Of a stretch of 64,000 bases of DNA, positions 10,401-20,221 are shown piece by piece. The number at the start of each line of letters is the position of its first letter. Position 1 is the stretch's first letter. The stretch is from Lindgomyces ingoldianus (lineage: Eukaryota > Ascomycota > Dothideomycetes > Pleosporales > Lindgomycetaceae): assembly GCF_010093535.1 (NCBI RefSeq), contig NW_022985188.1, positions 501,686-565,685 of the forward strand. Direction: 5' to 3'. The notes below the pieces were generated by a model. The model had not been told where the DNA came from and did not search any database. It saw only the letters and a program-made list of their open reading frames with translations. Both the position numbers and the translations under genes were made by a program.

Positions 10401-11151
10401 TTACGCCCTACACCACCAGACACGCCAGCATTAGCAGCAGCCTCACGTCTTAGTGTTCGCACGTCAACTTACGCCCTACACCACCAGACACACCTGCATT
10501 AGCAGCAGCCTCGTGTCTTAGTGTTCGCACGTCAACTTACCTTCTATACCATCAGACACACCAGCATTAGCAGCAGCCTCGCGTTTCAGTGTTCGCACGT
10601 CAACTTACCACCTACACCACCAGACACGCCAGCATTAGCAGCAGCCTCGCGTTTCAGTGTTCGCAGGTCAACCTACAAACTACACCACCAGACACACCTG
10701 CATTAGCAGCAGCTTCGCGTCTCAGTATTCGCAGGTCAAATTACCTTCTACACCACCAGACACACCAGCATTAGCAGCAGCCTCGCGTCTCGGTGTTCGC
10801 AGGTCAACTTACCACCTACACCACCGGACACACCAGCATTAGCAGCAGCCTCGCGTTTCATTGTTCGCAGGTCAACTTACCACCTGCACCACCAGACACA
10901 CCAGCATTAGCAGCAGCCTCGCGTTTCAGTGTTCGCAGGTCAACTTACTTTCTACACCACCAGGCACCAGCATTAGCAGCAGCCTCACTCATCAATATAG
11001 GCGTAGTAGTAACTCACTTCCTAAGACGTCGTACTTTAGTTTAATGTTAATTCTCCTAGGGAAGTACTTGCCTTCTAAACTAGATTATTAGCTTGACAAA
11101 AAATACTAAGACGAACTAGAGGAGTACCGTAAATGAGCACTTATTGTCCAT
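7440..11151 (-). CDS. HET-domain (heterokaryon incompatibility) gene with a microexon array in its 5' part
   Basis: Large exons are 9075-9399, 8207-9011 and 7440-8148, joined in frame by introns 9012-9074 (GTCCGT...CAG) and 8149-8206 (GTAAGA...TAG). The first holds two CxxC pairs (VCSYC, NCSIC). The second holds the HET domain: KYVALSHCWG, LPKTFQDAVKV, YLWIDSLCIIQDG, KMETVFSHAHCVIAATAA and NKRAWVMQEG. HET proteins trigger cell death when genetically different hyphae fuse. Exon 9075-9399 has no in-frame Met and begins directly after a 46-nt intron (9400-9445, ACTAAC branch, ATAG acceptor), so coding must start upstream. Upstream lies the 68-nt array, read as phase-0 one-codon exons, and then a possible first exon at 11128-11151 (MDNKCSFT). 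Unsure: the first exon, and whether 9012-9074 is an intron or contains a nonsense codon. Confidence 0.7.
9446..11020 (-). repeat. 68-nt tandem array of intron-like units with variable one-codon 'microexons'
   Basis: Every unit on the minus strand has GTAAGT near its start, TGCTAAT about 24 nt before its end and a terminal TAG or CAG; the intron part is 65 nt in nearly all units (64 at 9517-9580, 53 at 9856-9908, 66 at 10952-11017). Between acceptor and next donor lies a variable triplet. In transcript order: 11018 GAA, 10949 AAA, 10881 GTG, 10813 GTG, 10745 AAG, 10677 TTT, 10609 GTG, 10541 AAG, 10473 GGC, 10405 GGC, 10337 AAG, (gap), 9977 TAC, 9909 GTG, 9853 GTT, 9785 GGC, 9717 GAC, 9649 TTT, 9581 AAG, 9514 GAA, 9446 AGG (number is the lowest plus-strand base). 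A further one, 11072 AAG, lies just outside, between non-repeat introns. No triplet is a stop. Changes at signal positions keep function: 10676 gives GTAGGT, 10884 gives CAG. Confidence 0.9.
9999..10319. other. Assembly gap (run of N) inside the tandem array
   Basis: The gap is 321 N. The triplets on either side are 360 nt apart, which is not a multiple of 68, so either the gap length is only an estimate or a unit of unusual length is hidden. About five units would fit. Confidence 0.98.
11128..11151 (-). other. Possible first exon of the HET gene (ATG plus seven codons)
   Basis: ATG at 11149-11151 opens eight codons (MDNKCSFT), then GTACTC at 11127. A 53-nt intron (GCTAAT branch, TTTAG acceptor) leads to triplet AAG at 11072-11074. 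A 51-nt intron with a GC donor (GCAAGT) leads to GAA at 11018-11020, and the array follows. All joins are phase 0. The donor GTACTC is weak, so the start is tentative. A CTATAAG-like element lies about 40 nt upstream. Confidence 0.4.
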
Positions 11152-12672
11152 ATTTCTGCTCACAATAAGTACTAGAAGTGTACTTATAGACAAAAAAATT
11201 AGTAGAAAATCAAGTATCTAAGTTGTATAATTTGCAGTGAAAGAATGCCTCTAAGTTGTGGTTGCAAAGATGCGGAGTCCGATTACGGCTGCCTAGATGT
11301 GCCGGTCCTACAATTGTTCCGATTTTAAGCGGCCTTCTTGGTGCGGCAAACTAATTAGATGAGGTGCCGAAGCGAAGCAAATCACTGCATAGCAATTGTT
11401 TTGGTGGCAGTATCTTTAAGCTGACGGTTGCCGCATAACGCATAAGATACTTCGGCTCGCCCCTACTAGCAAGGCGGATGGCCGACCTGTTCTGGCCACT
11501 CTCTTGCCGTGAACGTCAGTGACTGAGGATGACATTCAGCCCTGGATAGCCTAGTGTCTGGCCGTCATCACAGCTCTGCTCTACCGTACCCAGCCATTAC
11601 GAACACAAGCCATCCGAACTGTTCATGATCCATGCACGGAGCCGTTCCATGTTTGGCCATACAATAGCTGTATCACCAAAATATATCAAGCTTTCCACCT
11701 TCGTCTGTGTTTGCAACGATGGGGTGCTGTATGTGACATTAAACCCACTCGCCGAGGCGTAGGCTTCAATTTCTAGGGCCACCTCACTCTACCCGATCTC
11801 ATATTTGTACGGATGTATTCCTCTTCAACAAACCGAGACTAGAGATTGGCTGCTGCTTGGTCTGGACATTAGGCATGCTTGGACGCGAGAACCATGACGA
11901 CGTAGTGGGCTTTGGTTAGGTCATTCGTTCAGTAAGTGGAGGAGACATTGGCGGATGGCTATGTCGAAGCTGGTTTTGACCCTGACACGTGTTGGCTGAC
12001 TACGCGAGCGCCGGGATCGACTGAGTCACTCGCACTGCTCCTAATCCTTGGCCGGGTTTACTTATCTTCCGAGTGTTTGTGCCACCAACCTGACAGTAAA
12101 TTAGAAGTACCACACAGTGAAGCGACCTTACGTGAATTTACCTGCGACAGCGCGCACAAAGCTTACAGTGACTTCCCAGCAGGGGGCTCTGAGGCTAGGA
12201 TAAGGCTATTATTCAACGAAAATTCAGAGCGAAAAAGGCTTGATGTTGACGCTGTAGGGAGAGAAGTCTGTCATGCCATGAAAAAAAGAGCTGTAAAAAT
12301 TAGGAGCGGAGGCAACCATGCAAACGTAACTTCTAGGAAAGAGTCGATCATGGATAAGCAGAAGTAGCTAGATTTGTAGCAATATTTTTTGCGTGCATAA
12401 CCTCTCCAGCTGCTGGAAGTCAATGTTCTCGCTATGCAGGGAAGGACGTTAGTTAAGCTGGTAAGTTACGCCCTATGACTGACTAATCACGCCAAGGCCC
12501 TAATGGTTTCCCCACCACGTGCGCCCGCGATTCACAGGCGCGACTCGGCGGCAACGTGAAATACACAAGCGCAACTCTCTCACTCCCCGTGGCCCCCATA
12601 TCTCCTTGCAACGTTTGTGTACAAAAAAAAATAGACTTACACCACATCTAACCTGCATGGGAGCGCGCCATT
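11152..12672. other. Intergenic: HET gene and cdc16 upstream regions
   Basis: The HET gene and cdc16 are divergent and share this 1.5 kb. An open frame of 143 codons at 11936-12367 has no recognisable family and unusual composition, so I do not call it. About 11437-11475 resembles, inverted, the segment at 7161-7192. A 9-bp inverted repeat (11139-11147 and 11162-11170) surrounds the proposed HET start. Confidence 0.5.
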
Positions 12673-14639
12673 ATGGAGAAATACTTGCGAGATTGGCGGC
12701 AGGACGCTCTGAACAAACATCAATACGAGTCGGCGATTTTCGTTGGAGACAAGCTGCTTGCTTTGACGAGTACACCACCTCTGCCTTCACGAACGCTGGA
12801 GAGGGCCGCGCTAACTTGTAGATAGACGACGATAAAGATGCGTTTTGGCTAGCTCAAGTCCATTTCAGCACCGGCAATTACAATCGCGCGCAATCGTTCC
12901 TCTCCCGCGGCGACCTGATCCAGAATAACGCCTCGTGTCGGTACCTCGCAGCCCACTGCTCGATCAAGCTTGGGAAAACCGAGGAAGCACTTTCGACACT
13001 GGGCGACAAGAATCCTACGCACCTCATATCTGCTCCTGGCAGCGCTCGTCAGAAACTGAGACATGTCGACGTCAACGCTCGGGCGGGTGCTAAACACCTC
13101 AAGACGGCTTCGCGGAGCGACCGGGTCCCCACGAGCGAGGAACGTGACAGGGAAGACGTCACGAGTCTGAAGTTCGAGGCTGGCATGTGCTATTTGCGAG
13201 GAGTGTGCTATGCGAAACAGAATTCCTTTGACAGGGCGAAAGAGTGTTACAAGACAGCCGTCCAGATCGACGTCCAATGCTTCGAAGCCTTTGACCAGCT
13301 CATGACAAACTCCCTCATGTCGCCCGAGGAAGAGTGGAAATTCCTCGAGTCCCTCAACTTCGATACCATCACCGTGGACAACAACCCCTCGCTCTCCCAA
13401 GAAGCTGCACAGTTCACGAAGACCCTGTACACTACACGCCTGTCCAAGTACTCCCGTCCGGAAGAATTCACAGCAGCTACTGAGACTCTATCAACACACT
13501 ATAGTCTGGCCTCAAATCCAGATATCTTACTATCAAAGGCAGACCTCCTCTTCACCCAATGCCGATTCCGCTCCGCTCTCGCCCTCACAACCTCCATTCT
13601 CTCTTCCGACAAATACAATTTCGCCACTCTCCCCACCCACCTCGCCTGCCTCCATGAGCTCGGCCAGAAGAACGCCCTCTTCCTTCTCGCCCATGACCTC
13701 GCCGACACCCATCCCCAAGAACCCTGTTCTTGGCTCACAGTAGGCATTTACTATCTCTCGATCTCCCGAATCGCTGAAGCCCGTCGCTTCTTCTCTAAAG
13801 CCTCTATGATGGACCCGCACTTCGGACCCGCCTGGATAGGCTTCGCCCATACCTTTGCCGCAGAAGGCGAGCACGATCAAGCCATCTCGGCCTACAGCAC
13901 TGCGGCTCGGTTATTCCAGGGCACCCATCTCCCACAGTTATTCCTCGGGATGCAGAACCTGCAACTGAACAACCTCTCCCTGGCCCACGAGTACCTCAAC
14001 ACAGCCTACGATCTGTGCAAAACAGATCCCCTGCTCCTGAACGAAATGGGTGTGGTGTACTACCACGAAGACGCGCTGGCCGACGCCATCACTTTTTTCC
14101 GTCGCGCACTTAGTATTGCCGAACGCAACGACAGCGATCGAGACGCCTGGCTCCCAACGCGCACTAATCTCGCGCACGCGCTGCGGAGATACGGTCATCT
14201 GGATGACGCGCTTGCCGCTTTCGAAGAAGTGCTGCGACACGGGACTAAAGACGCAGGAGTCTTTACCGCGAAAGGCCTCGTGCTGCTCGAACTAGGCCGC
14301 TCGTGGGACGCTGTCATCGCTCTCCATGAAGCTCTCGCTGTCGCGCCACAGGACCCAATGGCGACGGATTTACTCACTCGAGCGCTCGAACTCTGCGAGT
14401 CGGATGATAGCTTGTTAGGGGCGGAAGGCAGTATGGGAGAGTCGGTGGGGATGGGAGCTGTGAGTGATGAAGATATTGACAACGAATTGGAAGGAAAGAT
14501 TAGTCGGCTGAGAGAAATCCAGCAGAACAGGGCAGGGAGGGGAGGCAGACGCGGCAGGAGAGGTGGTGCTGGGTTTGTGGGTGGAGGGGCGCTGGAGGAT
14601 GAGGGTGGTGAGAGTATGGTGGTGGACTCGGATGTGTGA
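12673..14639 (+). CDS. cdc16: Anaphase-promoting complex subunit Cdc16/Cut9/APC6
   Basis: Two exons, 12673-12769 and 12826-14639, are joined by a 56-nt intron (GTACAC...ATAG); this gives KLLALT joined to NDDKDAFWLAQVHF and about 636 residues. The N-terminus MEKYLRDWRQDALNKHQY fits the Cdc16 family and fixes the start. The rest is a chain of TPR repeats, for example CYLRGVCYAKQNSFDRAKECYKTAV without break in pattern, WLTVGIYYLSISRIAEARRFF and NEMGVVYYHEDALADAITFF, then a disordered tail rich in Gly and Arg. The protein is a TPR scaffold of the APC/C ubiquitin ligase, which targets cyclins and securin in the nucleus. Housekeeping gene, complete. Confidence 0.93.
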
Positions 14640-15196
14640 TGAGAGCGTCCGGGTCCGGCAAGAGTGAAAGAAATTGAGGGGAAGGTGGATGGAGGTTTGG
14701 CTGCTTAGCTTGGCTGCTTAGCTTAATTCTTGCTGTGTTTGAGCGGTTTTGGTTTTCAGCGGGTGGGATGCATGGCTGGAGTTTTTCGGTCTGGATACTA
14801 CCCAACTGGGGAACTGGTCTTGGAGTTGAGAGTAGCCCTCAGGTGATGGCTCAAAAGTGTTGGGTATTCTCCCCGCTTCATAGTGTAGATCTGCATAATA
14901 CTAAAATGGAAATAATTTCACAGCCAGGGGTCTTTTTAGTGATTGGTGAGTTATTGTAGGTCATGTTTATGACAAACAGCTCGAGCGGACTCTCTAGGAC
15001 ACTAGTATCCTGTGTCCACAGTCCCTTTATCCACGCACTATTTAAGCCATACTCTTTACAAGTAAAATATATTCAATACCCATTCATATTCCCATTATCA
15101 CTACTTGCTTTCTACTAAGCTTCGCTAGTAGGATGATCCGCAGCTATACTCATCCTCCATCCCTTAGCTCTAAAAACCCTACCCAAACATCTGTCC
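14640..15196. other. Intergenic between convergent cdc16 and GH2 gene
   Basis: Both flanking genes end here. No coding region is seen; terminators are expected. Confidence 0.6.
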
Positions 15197-17854
15197 TCAC
15201 TTCCCAATCTCAACAACCTGACTCCCAACATTCCTCCCTAAAACCTCAATCTTAGCACCCGCATAGCTCCTAGAATACTCCACTCGCACCTCAATCTTCT
15301 CCTGTGGAAACAGAGTAACATAATTATCCTCCCAGAACACGGGCACAACATCCTTTCCCCCTGCATCCACTAGATTGAGCTTAACAAAAACAGCCGGAAC
15401 ACTCCCCTTATTCTCTAAACAGACAGTAGCATTCCCCACACCCTGACTCGTCGACGTAATCGCCACGTTCGCGGACTCAAGATCATTTAGCGCTGTGTAG
15501 GAAGTATACGAAGTAACGGGCGTGGAATACCACGTCGAATTCCGCCAATCAAGGACATCAGGTTTAGGGGATAGCCAGTATACATTTCGGCTAAGGATCT
15601 CGTTTCCGTTTTTTAGCAGAAGGCGGAGAAGCGCGGTGTCCTTGTCTTTAAGTTTGTCCAGTCCGGGGACTTTATCCAGGATTTTCTTACTGTGATTCGG
15701 CGCCGTGGTAGCAGTGACCGTTTGTGAGGAAACCCGTGACCCGCTGAGCGACAAGAGTTCAACTTCCACGGTCCTCGGGCCCGATTTATCAAGACTCCGG
15801 TTTATCAAATATACCGAACTATCCGCATAATCGTACGCAACATGCTCAATCCTACTCCCCGTCTTAGTGCCAAAGTACGATCCTGCTGGATGGAGGTAAT
15901 AGTCAAAAAGACTCCAATGCAAGCTCGGCCACGCGTTATTCAACATCCAGTAAATCAGGCCAGTAGCAGGACGGGCCGGATTAGACCATTTCGCGGCATA
16001 CGCTTCGAATTCCGCGCGCGTGGCCTCGTAGTCCGCCATCTGAGCTTTCAGCAAGTAATCTGGTAGACTGGTTGGCGCGCCATATCGCTTCCATAAGGCC
16101 GTGTTGTAGATTTCGCGGGTGTAGAAGGAGGATACGTTCGTGCTCATATGATACAAGCCCTTGTTCGGCGCTTTCCAGAGATCTGCGAGGTCGGCAGAGG
16201 ACAGGAATTTCTTGAGAGATGAGAGTTCGGGTGTGCCGACTCCGGCTCCGAGTTCTGAGCCAAAGCCGAATGCAGCACCGAGTTCACTGCCGTACCAATA
16301 GTTTGGCGGAACCCAGTCGTATGGGCCGTCCATTTTCATGCCCCCGTTTCCAAGGAGCGACGGGAAGCCGCGTTGGGAGGCTGAGGCTATGATCGGGGCT
16401 TGCCAGTCATACGCCTGCAATGCCGAGACGTAGATTTTCGTTGCTTTATCATCAGGCCAGAAGTCTGATCCCACGAGGAAAGCGAGGGTGGATGGGTGGG
16501 AAGTCATCATTGCGGCTTCATGTCGCATAGAGGCGTTCGCGATAGTGTAATCAGGGGCGGTCCATTTTTGACCAGAGCCTTCGTCGTTGTATGCCCAGCC
16601 TTCCCATTTGTCGCAACACTCCCAGCCAGCCATTACCATGAGCCCCATTTCGTCGGCCAGAGAGTATAACGCAGGGTGTTCTTGTTTGCCTTCCAAGCGC
16701 ACCGTGTTCAAGCCCATAGAGAGCATGTATTTGAACTGCGCGCGGAGTTTCTCGATATCGAAGCGCAAGAAAATGTCGGATGTGTAGCCCGCACCTAAGA
16801 CTTGAAAAGGTTTTTCGTTGACGAAGAATGTGGTATCATTTGTGGCGCTGAGTGTTGATGTCACAGTTCTGATACCGAATTTCGTGGGTGTCGTGATGGC
16901 CGACTTGGACAATGTCGTGTATGCCACGCAAGAGAAACTATACAACGATTGACTTCCCCACTGCGCTGGCCACCAGATCTGCGGGCTCGTAATCGTCATA
17001 TTAAGAGTCGCAGTCTTTGCAGCTTTTGCAGGAAGCGTGAAATTCATCGCTGGGTGCTGTTCCATCTCTTTACCGGCTGGATCTGTAACCGTACACACCA
17101 TCTCCCCCCATATCTCCTTCGACTCCAAATTCTGCATATCAACCTTCAGGCTTAGATTCACTGCATCCCCCCGCCCGGACTTCATTGAAATGGCGCGTGG
17201 AGCAGAGAGAGATACAGCGCCTGTGCGCGTCACATCGATGTCACGCCAGATTCCGGTGCCATTGTCTGGCGGGTAGGGATTCCAGTCTACGAATCCGAGG
17301 GCTAAGTCCCGGTCGTAATTTGTTGGGTACACGCGGATCAAGAGAATATTCGTGCCATCTTTAATTGCATCCGTGATGGAAAAGGTGTGCCCTGCATATG
17401 CACCTGCTTGGGTGTTTTTGTCTGCTACGAGTTTCCCATTGATGTAGACATCTGCTCGGGATGTGACGCCGTTGGTGGAGAGCAGGAAATGCGTCTCAGG
17501 TTCTTGAGTAGCGTTCAGAGCGAATTCTGATCGGTAGAACCAGGGGACTTGGAATTGTGAATAATCCACTTTTTGGAGATTGGCGGAATAGAAAAGGTCG
17601 GTGTCTTTGTAGGCGTTGCTCTCAAGAAGAGCAGCCATTAATGTGCCATGCGAGCCTAGGGTGTACCAAGAAGATGTATCAAGCGAGGGAGAGGAGAGTT
17701 TCGAGATATCGACATTAAGTTTGGAGGACGATTGCAGTTTCCAGGTTGGTATTGTGGTGGATTGGCCATTTGAGGAAATAAGTGGTGTCGTCGCGAATGC
17801 CAGGCTCAGGAGGCATAACACGACCTGTAGAGTCGTAAGGGCTGAACGTGCCAT
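15197..17854 (-). CDS. Secreted GH2 exo-beta-D-glucosaminidase
   Basis: A single-exon protein of 885 residues with a signal peptide (LQVVLCLLSLAFATT). Domain order is that of the chitosan-degrading GH2 subgroup: N-terminal sugar-binding jelly roll with FYRSEFAL and NGTGIWRDIDV, Ig-like domain, TIM barrel (about 350-640), then C-terminal beta domains. The barrel has VRLEGKQEHPALYSLADEMG, VGSDFWPD with the likely acid/base Asp near residue 464, and GSELGAGVG with the likely nucleophile Glu near residue 534; their spacing of about 70 matches bacterial CsxA (Asp469, Glu541). The enzyme removes glucosamine from the non-reducing end of chitosan oligomers outside the cell. Other GH2 activities are less likely given these motifs. 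Confidence 0.85.
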   Translation of the reverse strand: MARSALTTLQVVLCLLSLAFATTPLISSNGQSTTIPTWKLQSSSKLNVDISKLSSPSLDTSSWYTLGSHGTLMAALLESNAYKDTDLFYSANLQKVDYSQFQVPWFYRSEFALNATQEPETHFLLSTNGVTSRADVYINGKLVADKNTQAGAYAGHTFSITDAIKDGTNILLIRVYPTNYDRDLALGFVDWNPYPPDNGTGIWRDIDVTRTGAVSLSAPRAISMKSGRGDAVNLSLKVDMQNLESKEIWGEMVCTVTDPAGKEMEQHPAMNFTLPAKAAKTATLNMTITSPQIWWPAQWGSQSLYSFSCVAYTTLSKSAITTPTKFGIRTVTSTLSATNDTTFFVNEKPFQVLGAGYTSDIFLRFDIEKLRAQFKYMLSMGLNTVRLEGKQEHPALYSLADEMGLMVMAGWECCDKWEGWAYNDEGSGQKWTAPDYTIANASMRHEAAMMTSHPSTLAFLVGSDFWPDDKATKIYVSALQAYDWQAPIIASASQRGFPSLLGNGGMKMDGPYDWVPPNYWYGSELGAAFGFGSELGAGVGTPELSSLKKFLSSADLADLWKAPNKGLYHMSTNVSSFYTREIYNTALWKRYGAPTSLPDYLLKAQMADYEATRAEFEAYAAKWSNPARPATGLIYWMLNNAWPSLHWSLFDYYLHPAGSYFGTKTGSRIEHVAYDYADSSVYLINRSLDKSGPRTVEVELLSLSGSRVSSQTVTATTAPNHSKKILDKVPGLDKLKDKDTALLRLLLKNGNEILSRNVYWLSPKPDVLDWRNSTWYSTPVTSYTSYTALNDLESANVAITSTSQGVGNATVCLENKGSVPAVFVKLNLVDAGGKDVVPVFWEDNYVTLFPQEKIEVRVEYSRSYAGAKIEVLGRNVGSQVVEIGK

Positions 17855-18371
17855 GACGACTTCGACCAGAAAATGCGAATTGCGTGTAATGACTGGATGC
17901 GAAATTTATACGTTTACCCCAAAGTTTCAAAGACGAGATACAGCCATGGCATATTTCGCAGATCTCATGAGGATAGATGGCAATCTGCGGTCGGCCAATC
18001 AGTGCAACGTCAACTTGGGGCAGCTCAGGTCGTACCTCGTACTTTTCTAAGACATGGTGTGAGCTCACCACCAAATTTCCGCCCAGATCTATCAAAAGCC
18101 TAAATTAGCAGGCATTCAACCCTAGTTCCGGCAAGACTGTACGGGCGACAAACTTGGAAATAATTTGTGATCATCAAGGGGAATGCTAATTGTTTATTAT
18201 GCTCGTTTCTCCGCATACCAAGACATTTGTAATATGCAGTTACATCCACTAGAGACGAATAGGCAGTCTGTGCTTCTGATGTTCCCAAATTCAAAAGATG
18301 GGTTAAGGAAGGCTATGCACTTGGGCCGTAGATGTGCCACCTGTGCTGCGGCTCTGCCACCTTTATCTAAC
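17855..18371. other. Intergenic: GH2 promoter and ACAD 3' flank
   Basis: Both neighbours are on the minus strand. No gene is recognised. Confidence 0.6.
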
Positions 18372-19816
18372 TCATAGCTTCCAACCGCGCTTTTTCGCAA
18401 GAGCGGTTTCTTGTCTCACGGCTAGGTCAGCGATAATTTCCTCGCTTCCACCGCCAACGACCTGAGGGTAATTAGTTAATAATCGTACTGTCACAGGGAA
18501 AAAGCGGGTGCACTCACCATCATCCTCAGATCGCGACTCATCTGCTCAACCACAGCTCCAGGTCCACCCTTCTGATATCCAGCACCACCGAAAATTTGCT
18601 GCGCCTCGCGATTTGCCATCTCCAAAATGCGGCCGCCATGAACCTTTGACAAGGCTATTTGGCCCGCAATATCTGGATCTTGCCAGCCGAGTGGTGACTT
18701 CGAAATGTGGTATGCAAGCTGCTCCAGCCAGGCCCAGTGACTTTCAACGTATCGCCCAATTGTGGCTAACTTGTGACTGATGATCTGATGCGAGATGAGA
18801 GGTTTGCCAAAGGTGTGTCGTTTATGTGCGTAAGCGAACGACTCTGAGAGACAGGTGCGTGCCTTGCGGTTGCAGCCAACGGACATGATAAAACGCTCCT
18901 TGTTGAAGTTGGTCATGATTATACGGAACCCTTCGTTCTCTTTGCCGACCAGGTTTTCCACGGGAACGTGGACGTCGTCCATTTCCACAAAGCTCGCACC
19001 TCCGCCTTTCTGCCCACTGTTGGGTATCCGGCGAAAGCTCAAGCCCTTCGAGCTTGTGGGAATGACTAGGACAGAAATCCCTTTCATGCCAGGCCCACCT
19101 GTTCGCACCGCTGTCGTCATGTGTGTTGCCCATGGCATACCAGTAATCCACTTTTTGTATCCATTAACAACGTAGAACTTGCCATCCTTCGTCTTCTCGG
19201 CCGTAGTTTGGATGTTCGCCACATCAGACTGTATACGTCCTAATTAGCTTCGCCTTAATCAAAACTGCGTTTCACCTACTCCGCCACTAGGCTCGGTAAT
19301 GCCCAAGCAAAAGCTGGTCTCCCAAGTAAACAGCCCAGGTAGCCACTTCCTTTTTTGTTCCTCAGTCCCATGATGCACAATTGGCGGCACCCCGATGACA
19401 CTGCCACCGCCCAATGACGTCATCACACCCCCTTCCACCCTACTTGTCTCGCACATCAATGTCATCAAATGAAAGACATCCAAATCTGCAACCGGAATGC
19501 CCGCCGGGCCAGGGATATCCTTTGGTCGATACTGCTCGGGTACATCCGCAAAGGCAAACCCAGACCTCGCATACTTTAGTCGCGCTGCATCAGGAGCTTC
19601 ACCTTTCTCTTCCCACTCCAGCATATATGGCTTAACATCCTCATCGATATAGGCACGAATTGCATCCCGCAATCTCTTGTGCGAGTCATTGTAGTAGGGC
19701 GAGACGAGGGAGCTGTACCAAGCAGGTTCGCTCCAAGGCGCGAGGTTCCCAAATGTTTCCTTCTTTTGGGCAGGCATTACGGAGGGGGCGAGAGATTCTT
19801 TCTTCAGGTTCACCAT
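18372..19816 (-). CDS. Acyl-CoA dehydrogenase
   Basis: Three exons, 19280-19816, 18518-19228 and 18372-18461, joined in phase 0 by introns of 51 and 56 nt, give about 445 residues. Family motifs appear in order: FADVPEQYRP, CLGITEPSGGSDVANIQT (FAD/substrate loop), GYKKWITGMPWATH, SGQKGGGASFVEMDDVHVP, NFNKERFIMSVGCNRKAR, RHTFGKPLISHQIISHKLA, QQIFGGAGYQKGG and the C-terminal GGGSEEIIADLA. The enzyme oxidises acyl-CoA thioesters to enoyl-CoA with FAD in beta-oxidation or branched-acid degradation. No classic PTS1 is present (the end is GWKL) and I see no clear mitochondrial presequence, so location and substrate stay open. Confidence 0.9.
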
Positions 19817-20221
19817 GGTGGTAGTCGCTGATTCGGAGGCATGGTGAAGTGTGGGAGTGAGGCGTGATAAAGCTCACCAGGAAGTGGTATTACCGCGGCT
19901 CATCCTGAAGAGCTGGGGGGCAGGGCGAGTCAGCGCCCAGTTTACAGAGGCCAATCACGGGTTGGCTCCGACGCCTCAACCTCCAACCTGATCATGGCAC
20001 TACCTCTCCGGGCATCTACTGAGTCATTGTTGAATAATTTCAGGTAGGTATCTTGATACTTTGAGAAGTCTCCTGTTGAGCCTATCTGAAGGTTTCACGA
20101 GACATCGGTGAGCTCAGGTCCGGCTCTAAGTCACTCCCTAGGCAACAGTTCTCGTACGGCTGTATATTTCCAGCTCTCCACGCTAGCTCAGTAGGTCTCT
20201 TCTTTTCATTCAGCAACTGCA
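19817..20221. other. Divergent promoter region of the ACAD and F-box genes
   Basis: About 400 nt between two genes read in opposite directions. It should hold both promoters. No motif is claimed. Confidence 0.5.

Noticed and set aside
9446..10990. CRISPR-like array of direct repeats with variable spacers
   Set aside because: The variable part is only 3 nt, the genome is fungal, and the repeat carries intron signals instead.
9561..11044. Ladder of roughly 61-codon plus-strand open frames with repeated peptides
   Set aside because: It follows from a 68-nt period read through three frames (3 x 68 = 204). Each frame closes at the same point and none has family signal.
11936..12367. Open frame of 143 codons upstream of cdc16
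   Set aside because: No domain, unlike codon use, and it lies in the shared upstream region of two real genes.
12849..13880. Minus-strand open frames of up to 183 codons
   Set aside because: They lie opposite cdc16, whose frame is continuous and conserved.
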